DNA of 64,000 nucleotides, taken from positions 1-64,000 of the forward strand of contig JADLHZ010000013.1 in NCBI GenBank assembly GCA_020848545.1. The letters run 5' to 3'. Source of the stretch: Deltaproteobacteria bacterium (lineage in GTDB: Bacteria; Myxococcota; JADLHZ01). Position numbers and translations under genes: made by a program. The notes below the pieces were generated by a model that was given only the letters and a program-made list of their open reading frames with translations, had not been told where the DNA came from and made no database searches. Positions within the stretch are counted from its first letter, which is position 1. The number at the start of each line of letters is the position of its first letter. Below, in pieces: positions 40,217 to 48,990 of this stretch.

Positions 40217-40292
40217 TGGTGAGAGCGGACGGAATCGAACCGTCAACCTAAGGATTAAGAGTCCTTTGCTCTGCCAATTGAGCTACGCTCCC
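40217..40292 (-). tRNA. tRNA-Lys (anticodon CUU)
   Basis: This is a 76-base cloverleaf. The acceptor GGGAGCG pairs with CGCTCTC (one G-U). The anticodon stem AAGGA/TCCTT closes the loop CTCTTAA (CUU), and the T-arm has GGTTCGATTCC. The discriminator A is followed by encoded CCA, unlike the neighbouring tRNA-Leu. Confidence 0.95.
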
Positions 40293-40372
40293 GTACCGTC
40301 CGAGTTCCCTTTGGCAAGGGGGGCGGGAGGTACACAAACGCAGAGATCTTTGTCAAGAACGTGGGCGCGCGA

Positions 40373-41824
40373 TCAGCTGAGACGCAGCTTGTCGTGCACG
40401 CGCGGGCGCCCGCGGTGCGTCTCGACGGCGAGGCCGTGGCGAAGGATCGCGCGCGTCACGGCTTGCCGCCCGACGCCGAGCAGCTTCGCGGCGTGCGTGA
40501 GGTTGCCGTGCGCCAGCGCGATCGCCCGCTCGAGCGCTTGGCGTTCGAGATTTTCGAGCGCGCCGTCGCCCCACTTCACCCGAAAGCTGGCGCTCGTCTC
40601 GTCGTCAGGCGGCGGTGCCTGCGCCTGGACCGGCTCGGAGACACTCGGCAAGAACGGCGCGTCGTGATCGGTGACCACGTGCTCGACCGAGATGGTGTCG
40701 CCGAGCGCGCTGACCATGGCCTGCTCCACCAGATTGCGCAGCTCGCGGACGTTGCCCGGGAACGGATGCGCGACGAGCTTGGCCGCCGCTTCGGGCGAGA
40801 AGCGCATGGGTGGCCGGCCTTGCTCGCGACAGAAGCGATCGAGGAAGTGCTCGGCGAGATGCAGGATGTCGGCGGCGCGCTCACGCAGCGGCGGCACGCG
40901 GATTTCGAAGACCGCGAGCCGGTAGTACAGATCCGCACGGAAGCCGCCGGCGCCGACCATGCGCGGCAGATCGCGGTGGGTCGCGGCGACGACGCGCACG
41001 TCGACCGGCCGCGGGCGGCTCGCCCCCACGCGCCAAATCTCGCGCTGCTCGAGCACACGCAAGAGCTTGGCCTGCATCGCCGCCGGCAGCTCGCCGATCT
41101 CGTCGAGAAAGAGCGTGCCTTGGTCGGCAAGCTCGACGCGACCCCGACGCTCGCCGACCGCGCCTGAGAACGATCCGCGCTCGTGGCCGAAGAGCTCGCT
41201 CTCCATCAGGGTCTCAGGGATCGCGCTGCAATCGACGGCAACGAAGGGCCCATGTGAGCGGCCGGAGAGCGCGTGGATGGCGTTGGCGATGAGCTCCTTG
41301 CCCGAGCCCGTCTCGCCGAGCACGAGCACGGTCGTGTTCGGAGTCTTGGCGACGTCGCGCGCGCGCTGCACCGCGTCCCCCATCACCTTCGTCCGCGAGA
41401 CGATGCGGCCGAGGATCGTGCGCTCGGAGTCGAGCCACCGCGGCCGCACCCGCTCCGGGTTCTTGCTCTGCATCGTGTGCTCGACGGCGCGCACCAGCCG
41501 CGGTCCGATCTCGGCGTAGTCGCTGGCGCCTTCGCGAAGCGCGCGAACCGCTTCGTAGGCGTCGGCGTGAACGCAAGCGATGACGACGGGGCACTTGCTC
41601 GCTTGCACCAGCGGGCCGATCTCGTCTTCCAAGGAGGTCGGGCTGCAGATGATGACGTCCGGCGTAAAGGCGCCGATGCGGGCGATGACGTCGGCGACGT
41701 CGTCGGCGCGGCGCAGGTCGACGTTCATGTGGCCGAAGGCGGCGAGGATTTCATCGAAGCGAGACACGCCGGCGCAAACGAGGATCCGCCAATCGTCGGG
41801 CGCACGTTTCTGCGCTTGAGCCAT
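40373..41824 (-). CDS. Sigma-54 activator with pseudo-receiver and GSFSGA loop
   Basis: This is a 483-residue NtrC-like regulator. The N-terminal receiver-like domain (about 10-120) lacks the acidic pair (LVCAGVSR) and the phospho-acceptor Asp (VIICSPTSL), so it should not be phosphorylated normally. The AAA+ domain has GETGSGKE, FLDEIGELP and the arginine-finger region. The sigma-54-contacting loop reads GSFSGA; the canonical form is GAFTGA. A Fis-type helix-turn-helix ends the protein (NLTHAAKLLGVGRQAVTRAI). The divergent FHA gene starts 44 bases away, suggesting linked signalling. Whether it still drives sigma-54 polymerase is open. Confidence 0.88.
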   Translation of the reverse strand: MAQAQKRAPDDWRILVCAGVSRFDEILAAFGHMNVDLRRADDVADVIARIGAFTPDVIICSPTSLEDEIGPLVQASKCPVVIACVHADAYEAVRALREGASDYAEIGPRLVRAVEHTMQSKNPERVRPRWLDSERTILGRIVSRTKVMGDAVQRARDVAKTPNTTVLVLGETGSGKELIANAIHALSGRSHGPFVAVDCSAIPETLMESELFGHERGSFSGAVGERRGRVELADQGTLFLDEIGELPAAMQAKLLRVLEQREIWRVGASRPRPVDVRVVAATHRDLPRMVGAGGFRADLYYRLAVFEIRVPPLRERAADILHLAEHFLDRFCREQGRPPMRFSPEAAAKLVAHPFPGNVRELRNLVEQAMVSALGDTISVEHVVTDHDAPFLPSVSEPVQAQAPPPDDETSASFRVKWGDGALENLERQALERAIALAHGNLTHAAKLLGVGRQAVTRAILRHGLAVETHRGRPRVHDKLRLS

Positions 41825-41868
41825 CCCATCGGCAAAGGTATTCGAAAAACGTCCGAAGTCGAGCGTTT

Positions 41869-42465
41869 TTGCGTGAACATGACGGCGAGTTTGACCCGCC
41901 GCGGCTGCCCGACTACGATGCCCCCGTGGACGTCGTTCCGTTGCTCGATTTCTTCGCGAGCGTGCGCAAGCAGAGTGCCGAGGCTTTCAAGAAGCGGCAC
42001 CCGGAGCCGGTCTTCGTCTTCACTCCGGTCGCGCAAATGAGCGGCCCTGACAAACACTTCATCACCACCCAAGTCACGTCGATCGCCGAAATGCGCCGCA
42101 CGCAAGGCACGGAGGCCGGCAAGAAGGGCATGGAACAGCGGGTTGCCCTGGTGAAGAAGACGAACAGAAATCCTTTTACGGCGCAGATCTACGTCGGTCG
42201 CGCGTCGAACAACGACGTCGTCATCGAAGACCCGAACGTGTCGAAGTCGCACGCGTTCCTCGAGCAAAACAGCGGCCACTGGTTCGTCACCGACATGGGC
42301 TCGGTCAACGGCACTTGGCTCGACACGGCGAAGATCGAGACCGCCACGCCACGAGAGCTGCGCGACGGTGGCAGGCTCCGCCTCGGAACGCTCGAGCTGC
42401 AGTTCTTTTTGCCGGAGACCTTTCACCGCTACATCGCCGAGATGCTCGCCGGCACGCCGGGTTGA
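41869..42465 (+). CDS. FHA-domain protein
   Basis: This is a 198-residue protein with a C-terminal FHA domain (about 100-180) that binds phosphothreonine. The signature is IYVGRASNNDVVIEDPNVSK, then SHAFLE, then DMGSVNGTWL. About 95 N-terminal residues are unassigned. Two starts are possible: TTG 41869 or GTG 41926; neither has a good ribosome-binding site. It is divergent from the sigma-54 activator and convergent with a GGDEF gene four bases beyond its stop. Partners may be the Hanks kinases of the same chromosome. Confidence 0.8.
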   Translation: MREHDGEFDPPRLPDYDAPVDVVPLLDFFASVRKQSAEAFKKRHPEPVFVFTPVAQMSGPDKHFITTQVTSIAEMRRTQGTEAGKKGMEQRVALVKKTNRNPFTAQIYVGRASNNDVVIEDPNVSKSHAFLEQNSGHWFVTDMGSVNGTWLDTAKIETATPRELRDGGRLRLGTLELQFFLPETFHRYIAEMLAGTPG

Positions 42466-42468
42466 GTC

Positions 42469-43521
42469 CTACCCTACGAAGGAAGCGGGGGCGTGCCGAG
42501 AGATGCCGTCGCCGCCTTTGCGTTTGACGCCGTAGAGCGCCGCGTCGGCGCGCTCGATGAGATCGCTCGCCTGCCCTTCTTTGGCGCCGTCCGACGGATG
42601 CGTGGCGATGCCGATGCTGGCGCTCACCTTGGCGCCGCCGGTCTCGATCGCGGCGATCGCCACGCGCATGCGCTCGCCCAAGATCTCGGCCCCGCTCTGA
42701 CCGCCGTGGGTTTCGACCGGCCCGCCGGTGTCCGGCAAGATCACCGCGAACTCGTCGCCGCCATAGCGCACGGGGATGTCGACGCGGCGGACCGCGGCGC
42801 GGATCACGTCGGCCACTTTGCCGAGCAAGCGATCGCCCGCGCGATGACCGAGCGTGTCGTTGACCACCTTGAACTTGTCGAGGTCGATGAGCAGAAACGA
42901 CAGGTAGCGGCCGTAGCGGTTCGCGCGCTGGATCTCTTCGTCGAGGCGGCGCAGGCAGTAGGAGTGGTTGTAGAGGCCGGTCAGCGGATCGGCGATCGAC
43001 GCCGCGTAGAGCTGCGCGTTGTCGAGCGCGATGGCGGCGTGATCCGACAGCGCCATGAAGATCTCTTTCTTCTGCTCGTTGAACGCCCGTGTCGGCGTCG
43101 TCGAATGCACGTAGAGCGCGCCCATGAGTCCCGTGCGCGAGTGCAGCGGCGTGCACATGACCGTGCGCAGCTGCAGCGACTGGATGCTCGCGCGATCCTT
43201 CATGGTGTTGTTGAGATCGGTGTCGAGCACGAAGATCGGCTGGCCGGTGTCGACGACGTCCTGGATCACGCTGCGCGAGTATTTTCCGTGCTTGCCCGGA
43301 TCTTTGCCGGCGACCTTGCTTGCGTCGGCGTGGCGTTCGGCGCGGACCTCGAGCGCGTTGTTCTTGTCGAAGAGCACGAGGAGACAGCTGTCAGCGTGGG
43401 TCAGCGAGATGGCGGCGTCCATGATGCCCGGGAGCTGCGCGTCGACATCGAGCGTGCTGCTCATCGCCTTCGTGACCTGGATGAGCTTTCTGTAGTCTTC
43501 GATGAGGCGTTCGTCGGCCAC
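42469..43521 (-). CDS. GAF-GGDEF diguanylate cyclase
   Basis: This is a 350-residue soluble protein. A GAF domain (about 20-170) is followed by a GGDEF domain (about 180-345). The active-site signature is RYGGDEFAVILP and an inhibitory I-site RxxD (RRVD) stands exactly five residues before it. It should make c-di-GMP from GTP under GAF-ligand control, with product inhibition. The GGDEF domain opens with DPLTGLYNHSYCLRRL. It is a tandem paralogue of the gene at 43555-44559, which lies 33 bases upstream, so it is probably co-transcribed with it. Confidence 0.92.
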   Translation of the reverse strand: MADERLIEDYRKLIQVTKAMSSTLDVDAQLPGIMDAAISLTHADSCLLVLFDKNNALEVRAERHADASKVAGKDPGKHGKYSRSVIQDVVDTGQPIFVLDTDLNNTMKDRASIQSLQLRTVMCTPLHSRTGLMGALYVHSTTPTRAFNEQKKEIFMALSDHAAIALDNAQLYAASIADPLTGLYNHSYCLRRLDEEIQRANRYGRYLSFLLIDLDKFKVVNDTLGHRAGDRLLGKVADVIRAAVRRVDIPVRYGGDEFAVILPDTGGPVETHGGQSGAEILGERMRVAIAAIETGGAKVSASIGIATHPSDGAKEGQASDLIERADAALYGVKRKGGDGISRHAPASFVG

Positions 43522-43554
43522 TGGAGAAAAGGGTAGCCGCCGCGATCTGCTGCG

Positions 43555-44559
43555 TCAAATTTCGCCGAACACCGTGACGCGATTCTTGCCTGCGCGCTTC
43601 GAGGCATAGAGCGCTTGATCAGCGTGATCGACGAGCTCGTCGGCGCCGAGCTCCTGACTCAACGCTGCCACGCCGACGCTCACCGTGATCTGCGCGACCG
43701 GCGGGACGTCCAGCGCGGCGACCTTGGCGCGGATGCGCTCGGCGAGGAGCTTGGCGCCCGAGAGCGCCGCGGTGCCGTCTGTGTCCTTGGTCTCCGGCAG
43801 GATCAGCGCCAGCTCGTCGCCGCCGTAGCGCGCGGCGACGTCGACGTTGCGAACGCTGCTCTGAAGCGCTCCCGCCACCGCCCGGATCACCTCGTCGCCG
43901 CGCCGATGCCCGTGCGTGTCGTTGATGGTCTTGAAGTCGTCGACGTCGAAGAGCAAGAAGCTCAGTGGCCGCGCGTAGCGTTGTGCGCGCTCGACCTCTT
44001 CCTTCAAACGGCGCAGGCAATAGGCGTGGTTGTGGAGGCCGGTCATCGGATCGGACACCGAGGCCTCGAACAGGCGCGCGTTGTTCAACGCGACCGCTGC
44101 GTGCTCGCTGAGCGCGACGAAGATCTCTTTCTTGTGTGCATCGAACGCCTGCACCGGCGTCGACGAGTGCGCGTAGATGACGCCGATGATCCCGGCCGGC
44201 GACGCGAGCGGCGTACACATCACCGTGCGCAGCTGCAGCGCCTCCATGCTCTCGGTCGGCGCCTGCCTGTGGAGATCATTCGCCAAGATGAACAGCGGCT
44301 CGCCGGTGAGAAACACTTTCTCGATCGTCGACTGCGAATACTTCTTGCCGCTGCGCTCTGCGCCCGATCGCGTCGAGCGCTCGGCCTTCACCGCAAACGA
44401 TCCGTCCTGCGCGCGCAAGATGAGCATCGCACGCTCGGCGCCGGTGAGCTGGACGACCGCGTCCATCAACGCCGGCAGCTGCTCTTCGAGGCTCAGCGAC
44501 GAAGAGATGATCTTCGTCGCGTTGAGCAGACAGCGAAAGTCGTCGGCCGGATTCGACAC
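43555..44559 (-). CDS. GAF-GGDEF protein (GGDEL variant)
   Basis: This 334-residue paralogue of the downstream GGDEF protein has the same GAF plus GGDEF layout. The signature is RYGGDELALILP: Leu replaces the last Phe, a conservative change that other active cyclases tolerate. The I-site RNVD precedes it by five residues. The GAF core ALQLRTVMCTPLASPAGIIGV is very close to that of the other copy. The two probably arose by local duplication and may sense different signals. Confidence 0.9.
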   Translation of the reverse strand: MSNPADDFRCLLNATKIISSSLSLEEQLPALMDAVVQLTGAERAMLILRAQDGSFAVKAERSTRSGAERSGKKYSQSTIEKVFLTGEPLFILANDLHRQAPTESMEALQLRTVMCTPLASPAGIIGVIYAHSSTPVQAFDAHKKEIFVALSEHAAVALNNARLFEASVSDPMTGLHNHAYCLRRLKEEVERAQRYARPLSFLLFDVDDFKTINDTHGHRRGDEVIRAVAGALQSSVRNVDVAARYGGDELALILPETKDTDGTAALSGAKLLAERIRAKVAALDVPPVAQITVSVGVAALSQELGADELVDHADQALYASKRAGKNRVTVFGEI

Positions 44560-44613
44560 GCCAGACGAGTCTAGCCGGCAACCCGCCCCGTCGATAGAAA
44601 GTTCGCCGGATTC

Positions 44614-47600
44614 TCAGCGCACGCCGAAGGTGCTGGTCGCGCTCTTCGTCGACGCGACGCTGGTCGGCAGGCCGCTCGGCGCGAGGAGGAAGTCGAGCGA
44701 GGAGACGCGCTCGGTCACGCGGCGCTTGGCGACGGCGCTGCCTTGATCGAAGCGGTGGGTGATCAGGCGTTCGATCGCCACGTCCGAGCGCACCTGCAGC
44801 GCGCCGCGCTCGTCGACGTAGCCGAGGATCTGGCCGCCCGAGACGTAGTCGCCCGAGGTGACGAAGGGGTCGACGCCGCGGAGCGAGAACGCGTGACCGG
44901 CAGCGCTCTGCAAGGTGATCTCGCGGGCGATGGGGTTCACGCTCGTGACGCGGGCGCGGGTCGGCGAGACCACCGGCGTGTCAGCGATCGCGTGCAGGAG
45001 CAAGGTCGTGATCGCGGCAGGCTTGCCCTTCGGCCCTTGCGCTTGAAAGGTTTCGACGTCGATCGCGTCGAGCGGCCAGATCGCCTGGGCGACACGCTTT
45101 CCGTTTTGATCGTAGACGCCGTCGGAGAGGCGCACGACCTCGTAGAAGCGCTTGGCGCCCTGGTTGTCCGGCACGCCGACGCGGGCGGCGACGATTTGGT
45201 GCCCCATCATCAACAACGAGACGCCAAAGCCGCGGTGGATGCGCTCGAAGTCGATGCCGAGGCCGGCGGTCATCGCGCGAAGATCGGCGTATTGGCGCGG
45301 GCCGAGCCCGTAGGCGCTCCACGCTTGCGCGAAGGCGCCTTGGCTGACCGTGACGTCGACGGCGACGGCCTGGCGTAGGCGGCCGTTCTGCCACAGCCAC
45401 GCTTCGCTCGTGCCGTCGGTCTTGGTCAGCTCGAGCGCGGCGATGCGTTCGCCGGCGTCGCGCCGGACGAGCCGGACGCGCACATTCGTGAGATCGGTGC
45501 GCGCGCGCAGGCGCTCGGTGACCGTACGATCCGGTTGCTCTTGCACGACACTGAAACCGCCGGGCTCCCTGACGACGAAGGTGCGCGCCGACTCGCGCGC
45601 ATCGAGGCCGCGGACGCGCACGAAGCGCACGAGCTTCGACATCAACGAGAGCGCACGCGACGCGCCGTTGCCTTGCTGCCACTCGTCACCGCGCAGGAGC
45701 TCGTTGAATTGCTCGAGACGCTCGTCGCGCACGTTGAGCGCGACCTCGGCGCTCTGGAACGCCTCGCGGGTGACGCCCATCCGGTAGAGCGTGTGCAGCC
45801 AATCTTGGCCGTCAGCCTCGACGACGCGCACGACGTCTCCGCCTTTGCGCGCGTCAGTCTCGGCGATGAGCGCGGGACGCTGGGCTTCCTGGCTCTGCGG
45901 ACCTTTGGGGCTCTGCTCGGCGAAGCTCTTGTAACGCTTCTGCCCGACCGAGAGCTGGGCGATGATGCGGCGCATCGCCGGACCCGCGAGGCGGCCGCCG
46001 GTCGCCTGCTCGCCTAGCGGCTTCGGGACGCGGTGGCCGAGGTAGATGGCGACGATCAGCGGCTTGCCGATGTCGCTGTCCGACACGACGCACACCATGC
46101 CGACGCGCGACGACTCGTTGGTCGTGCCGGTCTTGCAGGCGACCTCGGGCGGAACGTCGATGTTCGCGGTCTTCCAACCCTCTTGCAGTTGGGTACCGAG
46201 GCGAATCGCGGTGCCGCCCGGTTGCAGCGCCTTCTTCATGCCGGCGCGCACGCTCTCTGCGACGTCGGTGTCGAACACTTGCACCGCTTCGCTCTCGGGC
46301 TCGTCGTAGAGGAGCTTGCCTTGGCGCGTCTTGGCGCGAGTGAGCAGCCGCGCCGACTTCACCTGGCCGTCGAGCAGCGCGGTGTACGCTTGCGCGAGCT
46401 CGAGCATCGACACTTCCGAGGCGCCGAGCGCGAGCGTCAGGTTCTGCTCGAGCAAGGAGGTGATGCCGAGCTCGCGCAGCTTCAGGTAGAGCTCGGGCAC
46501 CGTCACGGCCTGCGCGGTGCGAACGGCAACGCTGTTGAGCGAACGGGCGAGCGCGTCTTCAACCGGCAGCGAGCCGTTGTACTTGTTGCCGTAGTTCTTC
46601 GGGCACCAACCGTCGATGCAGACGCGCTGGTCGACCACGTTCTTGCCGCGCTTCAGGACGCCTTGCTGAAAGCCGAGCGCGTAGACGAAGGGCTTGATCG
46701 CCGAGCCGACTTGGATCGGCCGCAACGCGAAGGGCACTTGGCTCTCGGCGTAGTCGCGGCCGCCGATGAGGGCGAGCACGTCGCCGCTTTTGGCATCGAG
46801 GACGACGACGCCGCCGTCGATCGGCGCGCCGTGATCTTTCTTCGGATCGCGATCGCGCTCCGCTTCACCGAACGCCTCGTGCAGCGCCATCTCGGCGATC
46901 GCCTGCGCTTGCGTCGACAGCGTGAGCTCGACCCGCGCGCCGCGCACCATCTGCTCGCTGCCCAAGCGATCTTCGACGAGGCTCATCGCCGCGTCGCGCA
47001 CGAAGGGCGTCGTCACGATCTCGTGCTGACGCGACATGGTCAGCGGCGTGTCGAGCGCCTTGGCGATGTTCAAACGACCGTACGCATCGGCGGCGCGATC
47101 GCGGCCGAGGACCTCGCGGTCGATGAGCTCGCGCCAGCCGCGCTTCGCAAACCAACGTGCAAAGCCTTCGAAGGAGACGTCTGGGCCCGGCGTGTCCGGC
47201 CCGAGCGCGACGAAGAGCACCATGTCACGTCGTGAGAGGCCCTGGTGGTAGTCGTTCGCGTACTTACTCGGCGCTTTGACGAGGCCGACGAGGTACGCCG
47301 CTTCGGCGAGCGTGAGGCCGTGGCAGTGCTTGCGCGCGAAGTAGTACTGACAAGCGTTGGCGAGGCCATAGACGTTGTGACCGAAGTACGCGTGATCGGC
47401 GTAGAGCTTGATGATCTCGTCTTTGCTATGGTGCTTCTCGATCTCGAGCGCGAGCGCCATGTCGTCGAGCTTACGCCGCAGGGTGCGCGCCGAGTCGCCT
47501 TTGATCATCTTGGCGAGCTGCATGGTCAGCGTGCTGCCGCCCTCCAGCTGGCCGCGGATCGTCTGCAGGAACGCGCCGAGGAGGCGAACGCGATCGACGC

Positions 47601-48003
47601 CGTTGTGCGCGTCGAAGCGGGCGTCTTCGAAGGAGACGAGGAGATCGCGGAAGGTGTCGGGCAGATCGACGATCGGCTCGCGGCGGCTGTCGTCCTTACC
47701 CGCGGTCGCAATGGTGTAGCCTTCGCGGCTCGTCAGCTGCATCGAGTAGTTCGGGTGGATCTTGTCGGCGATCTGCTCGTAGAGCGCGGGCCCGAGATAG
47801 GCCGAGAGGTAGGTGGTGAGGCCCTCGACCGCGAGCGCGAGCAGGCTGATGCCGATGAGCAAAGTGAGGGTGACGGCGACCGCCGCGTCCCAAATGGCTG
47901 TCCCGCCTAGCGAAACCAGACGTCGCAACGCACGAAACATGCTGCTGATACGACCCATGGGTTGCTCGCAGTTATCGGCATTGGAACGCGAACGTCGAGT
48001 CAT
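44614..48003 (-). CDS. Class A penicillin-binding protein with M23-like tail
   Basis: This is an 1129-residue bifunctional peptidoglycan synthase. A membrane anchor (VAVTLTLLIGISLLALAV) precedes the glycosyltransferase domain with SFEDARF and GGSTLTMQLAK. The transpeptidase domain has SxxK in VGSAIKPF, SxN in SLNSVAVRT and KTG in CKTGTTNESS. A C-terminal segment (about 1020-1090) reads VVSPTRARVTSVNP and later SGDYVSGGQILGYVDERG. It resembles the beta core of M23/LytM endopeptidases but lacks their His ligands. Length is well above the usual PBP1. The start may be ATG 48003 or 47958. The cyclase gene downstream starts at 44559. Confidence 0.9.
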   Translation of the reverse strand: MTRRSRSNADNCEQPMGRISSMFRALRRLVSLGGTAIWDAAVAVTLTLLIGISLLALAVEGLTTYLSAYLGPALYEQIADKIHPNYSMQLTSREGYTIATAGKDDSRREPIVDLPDTFRDLLVSFEDARFDAHNGVDRVRLLGAFLQTIRGQLEGGSTLTMQLAKMIKGDSARTLRRKLDDMALALEIEKHHSKDEIIKLYADHAYFGHNVYGLANACQYYFARKHCHGLTLAEAAYLVGLVKAPSKYANDYHQGLSRRDMVLFVALGPDTPGPDVSFEGFARWFAKRGWRELIDREVLGRDRAADAYGRLNIAKALDTPLTMSRQHEIVTTPFVRDAAMSLVEDRLGSEQMVRGARVELTLSTQAQAIAEMALHEAFGEAERDRDPKKDHGAPIDGGVVVLDAKSGDVLALIGGRDYAESQVPFALRPIQVGSAIKPFVYALGFQQGVLKRGKNVVDQRVCIDGWCPKNYGNKYNGSLPVEDALARSLNSVAVRTAQAVTVPELYLKLRELGITSLLEQNLTLALGASEVSMLELAQAYTALLDGQVKSARLLTRAKTRQGKLLYDEPESEAVQVFDTDVAESVRAGMKKALQPGGTAIRLGTQLQEGWKTANIDVPPEVACKTGTTNESSRVGMVCVVSDSDIGKPLIVAIYLGHRVPKPLGEQATGGRLAGPAMRRIIAQLSVGQKRYKSFAEQSPKGPQSQEAQRPALIAETDARKGGDVVRVVEADGQDWLHTLYRMGVTREAFQSAEVALNVRDERLEQFNELLRGDEWQQGNGASRALSLMSKLVRFVRVRGLDARESARTFVVREPGGFSVVQEQPDRTVTERLRARTDLTNVRVRLVRRDAGERIAALELTKTDGTSEAWLWQNGRLRQAVAVDVTVSQGAFAQAWSAYGLGPRQYADLRAMTAGLGIDFERIHRGFGVSLLMMGHQIVAARVGVPDNQGAKRFYEVVRLSDGVYDQNGKRVAQAIWPLDAIDVETFQAQGPKGKPAAITTLLLHAIADTPVVSPTRARVTSVNPIAREITLQSAAGHAFSLRGVDPFVTSGDYVSGGQILGYVDERGALQVRSDVAIERLITHRFDQGSAVAKRRVTERVSSLDFLLAPSGLPTSVASTKSATSTFGVR

Positions 48004-48081
48004 AATGTGGTTCAGGGTGGGATGCAGTATGCGTACCAGCCATAGCGGTTGAGTTTTTCGGTGGTTTGGCCTTCATTTCGT

Positions 48082-48195
48082 CCTCCGGACCGGAGGGTGC
48101 GAGACGGCGCCACGCATCGCGGCGGCGGTCACACCCCCATGTCCCTCTATCCGGATCGCCGCCGCGAAAAGGGACCGGGGAGGAATTCGGCGGGG
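48082..48195. repeat. Palindrome and interspersed repeat copy 2
   Basis: The divergent interval between the penicillin-binding protein and the hydroxylase holds two elements. CCTCCGGACCGGAGG at 48082-48096 is a perfect 7-bp inverted repeat around one base. At 48167-48195 lies the second copy of the 29-bp element seen at 26880-26908 (AAAAGGGACCGGGG, then AGGAATTCGGCGGGG), ending 15 bases before the hydroxylase ATG. Confidence 0.5.
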
Positions 48196-48210
48196 TAGAC
48201 TTCGCCCGCG

Positions 48211-48990
48211 ATGCCGGCGTGGGTGCCAGCGATAGTCCTCGGGGGCGGGATGGCGGCGGCGGCGGTTGCCGAGCGTTTCTGGCCACTTGCGGGACGGTCA
48301 GGCGGCGGCGGGCGGGTCAAAGCGAACCTGCAGCTCTTGCCGATCGTGATGGCCGCCGGGTGGTTGGTCGGCTTCGCCCTCGCGTACTGGGCGATCTTCT
48401 GTGAACGGCGCGGGGTCGGGCTGCTCGCGTGGCTGCCGGTCGAGGGTGCGGCGAAGACGGCGGCGGGCTTTCTGCTCTTCGAGCTCGGCGACTACGCCCG
48501 CCACTACGCGTTTCACAAAGTGCCGCTGTTTTGGCGCCTGCACCGCGTGCATCACTCGGATCCCGCCCTGGACGCGACGAGCGCGTTCAGGACGCACCCC
48601 TTCGAAAACTTTGCGCAAGGGCTCGTCTACTTCGCGGTCGTCGCGGCCTTTGGCGTGCCGCTATCGGCGCTGCTCTGGCGAACGCCGCTGCTCTTCGCGG
48701 CGCTGATCTTCCAACATGCGCACGTGCGGTTGCCGCTCTGGCTCGATCGCGCCATCTGCGTGGTGACGCCGTCGCCGCGCCAGCACCGGGTGCACCACTC
48801 GCCGGATCCCGCGCGCGCCGATACGAACTTCGGCGTGCTGCTCACGCTCTGGGATCGCGTGCTCGGCACCTACGTCTATCCGGGACGGGACGAGTCGCTG
48901 CGCACTGGCCTCGACCCGCCGCGCGAACAGTCGCTGCGCGCGTTCCTCAAGGAGCCGTTCGCTTCAGACGCCGGCGCAAGACGCCGGTGA
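48211..48990 (+). CDS. Sterol desaturase/fatty acid hydroxylase-family protein
   Basis: This is a 259-residue integral membrane di-iron protein with four or so membrane segments. Three His clusters are present in order: HYAFHKVPLFWRLHRVHHSD (combining the first two), FQHAHV, and HRVHHSPDPARADTN. These ligate the iron pair in the fatty-acid hydroxylase superfamily, which oxidises lipids or sterols. The substrate is unknown. Its last 44 bases overlap the 3' end of the convergent murJ. An interspersed repeat sits immediately before its start. Confidence 0.85.
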   Translation: MPAWVPAIVLGGGMAAAAVAERFWPLAGRSGGGGRVKANLQLLPIVMAAGWLVGFALAYWAIFCERRGVGLLAWLPVEGAAKTAAGFLLFELGDYARHYAFHKVPLFWRLHRVHHSDPALDATSAFRTHPFENFAQGLVYFAVVAAFGVPLSALLWRTPLLFAALIFQHAHVRLPLWLDRAICVVTPSPRQHRVHHSPDPARADTNFGVLLTLWDRVLGTYVYPGRDESLRTGLDPPREQSLRAFLKEPFASDAGARRR

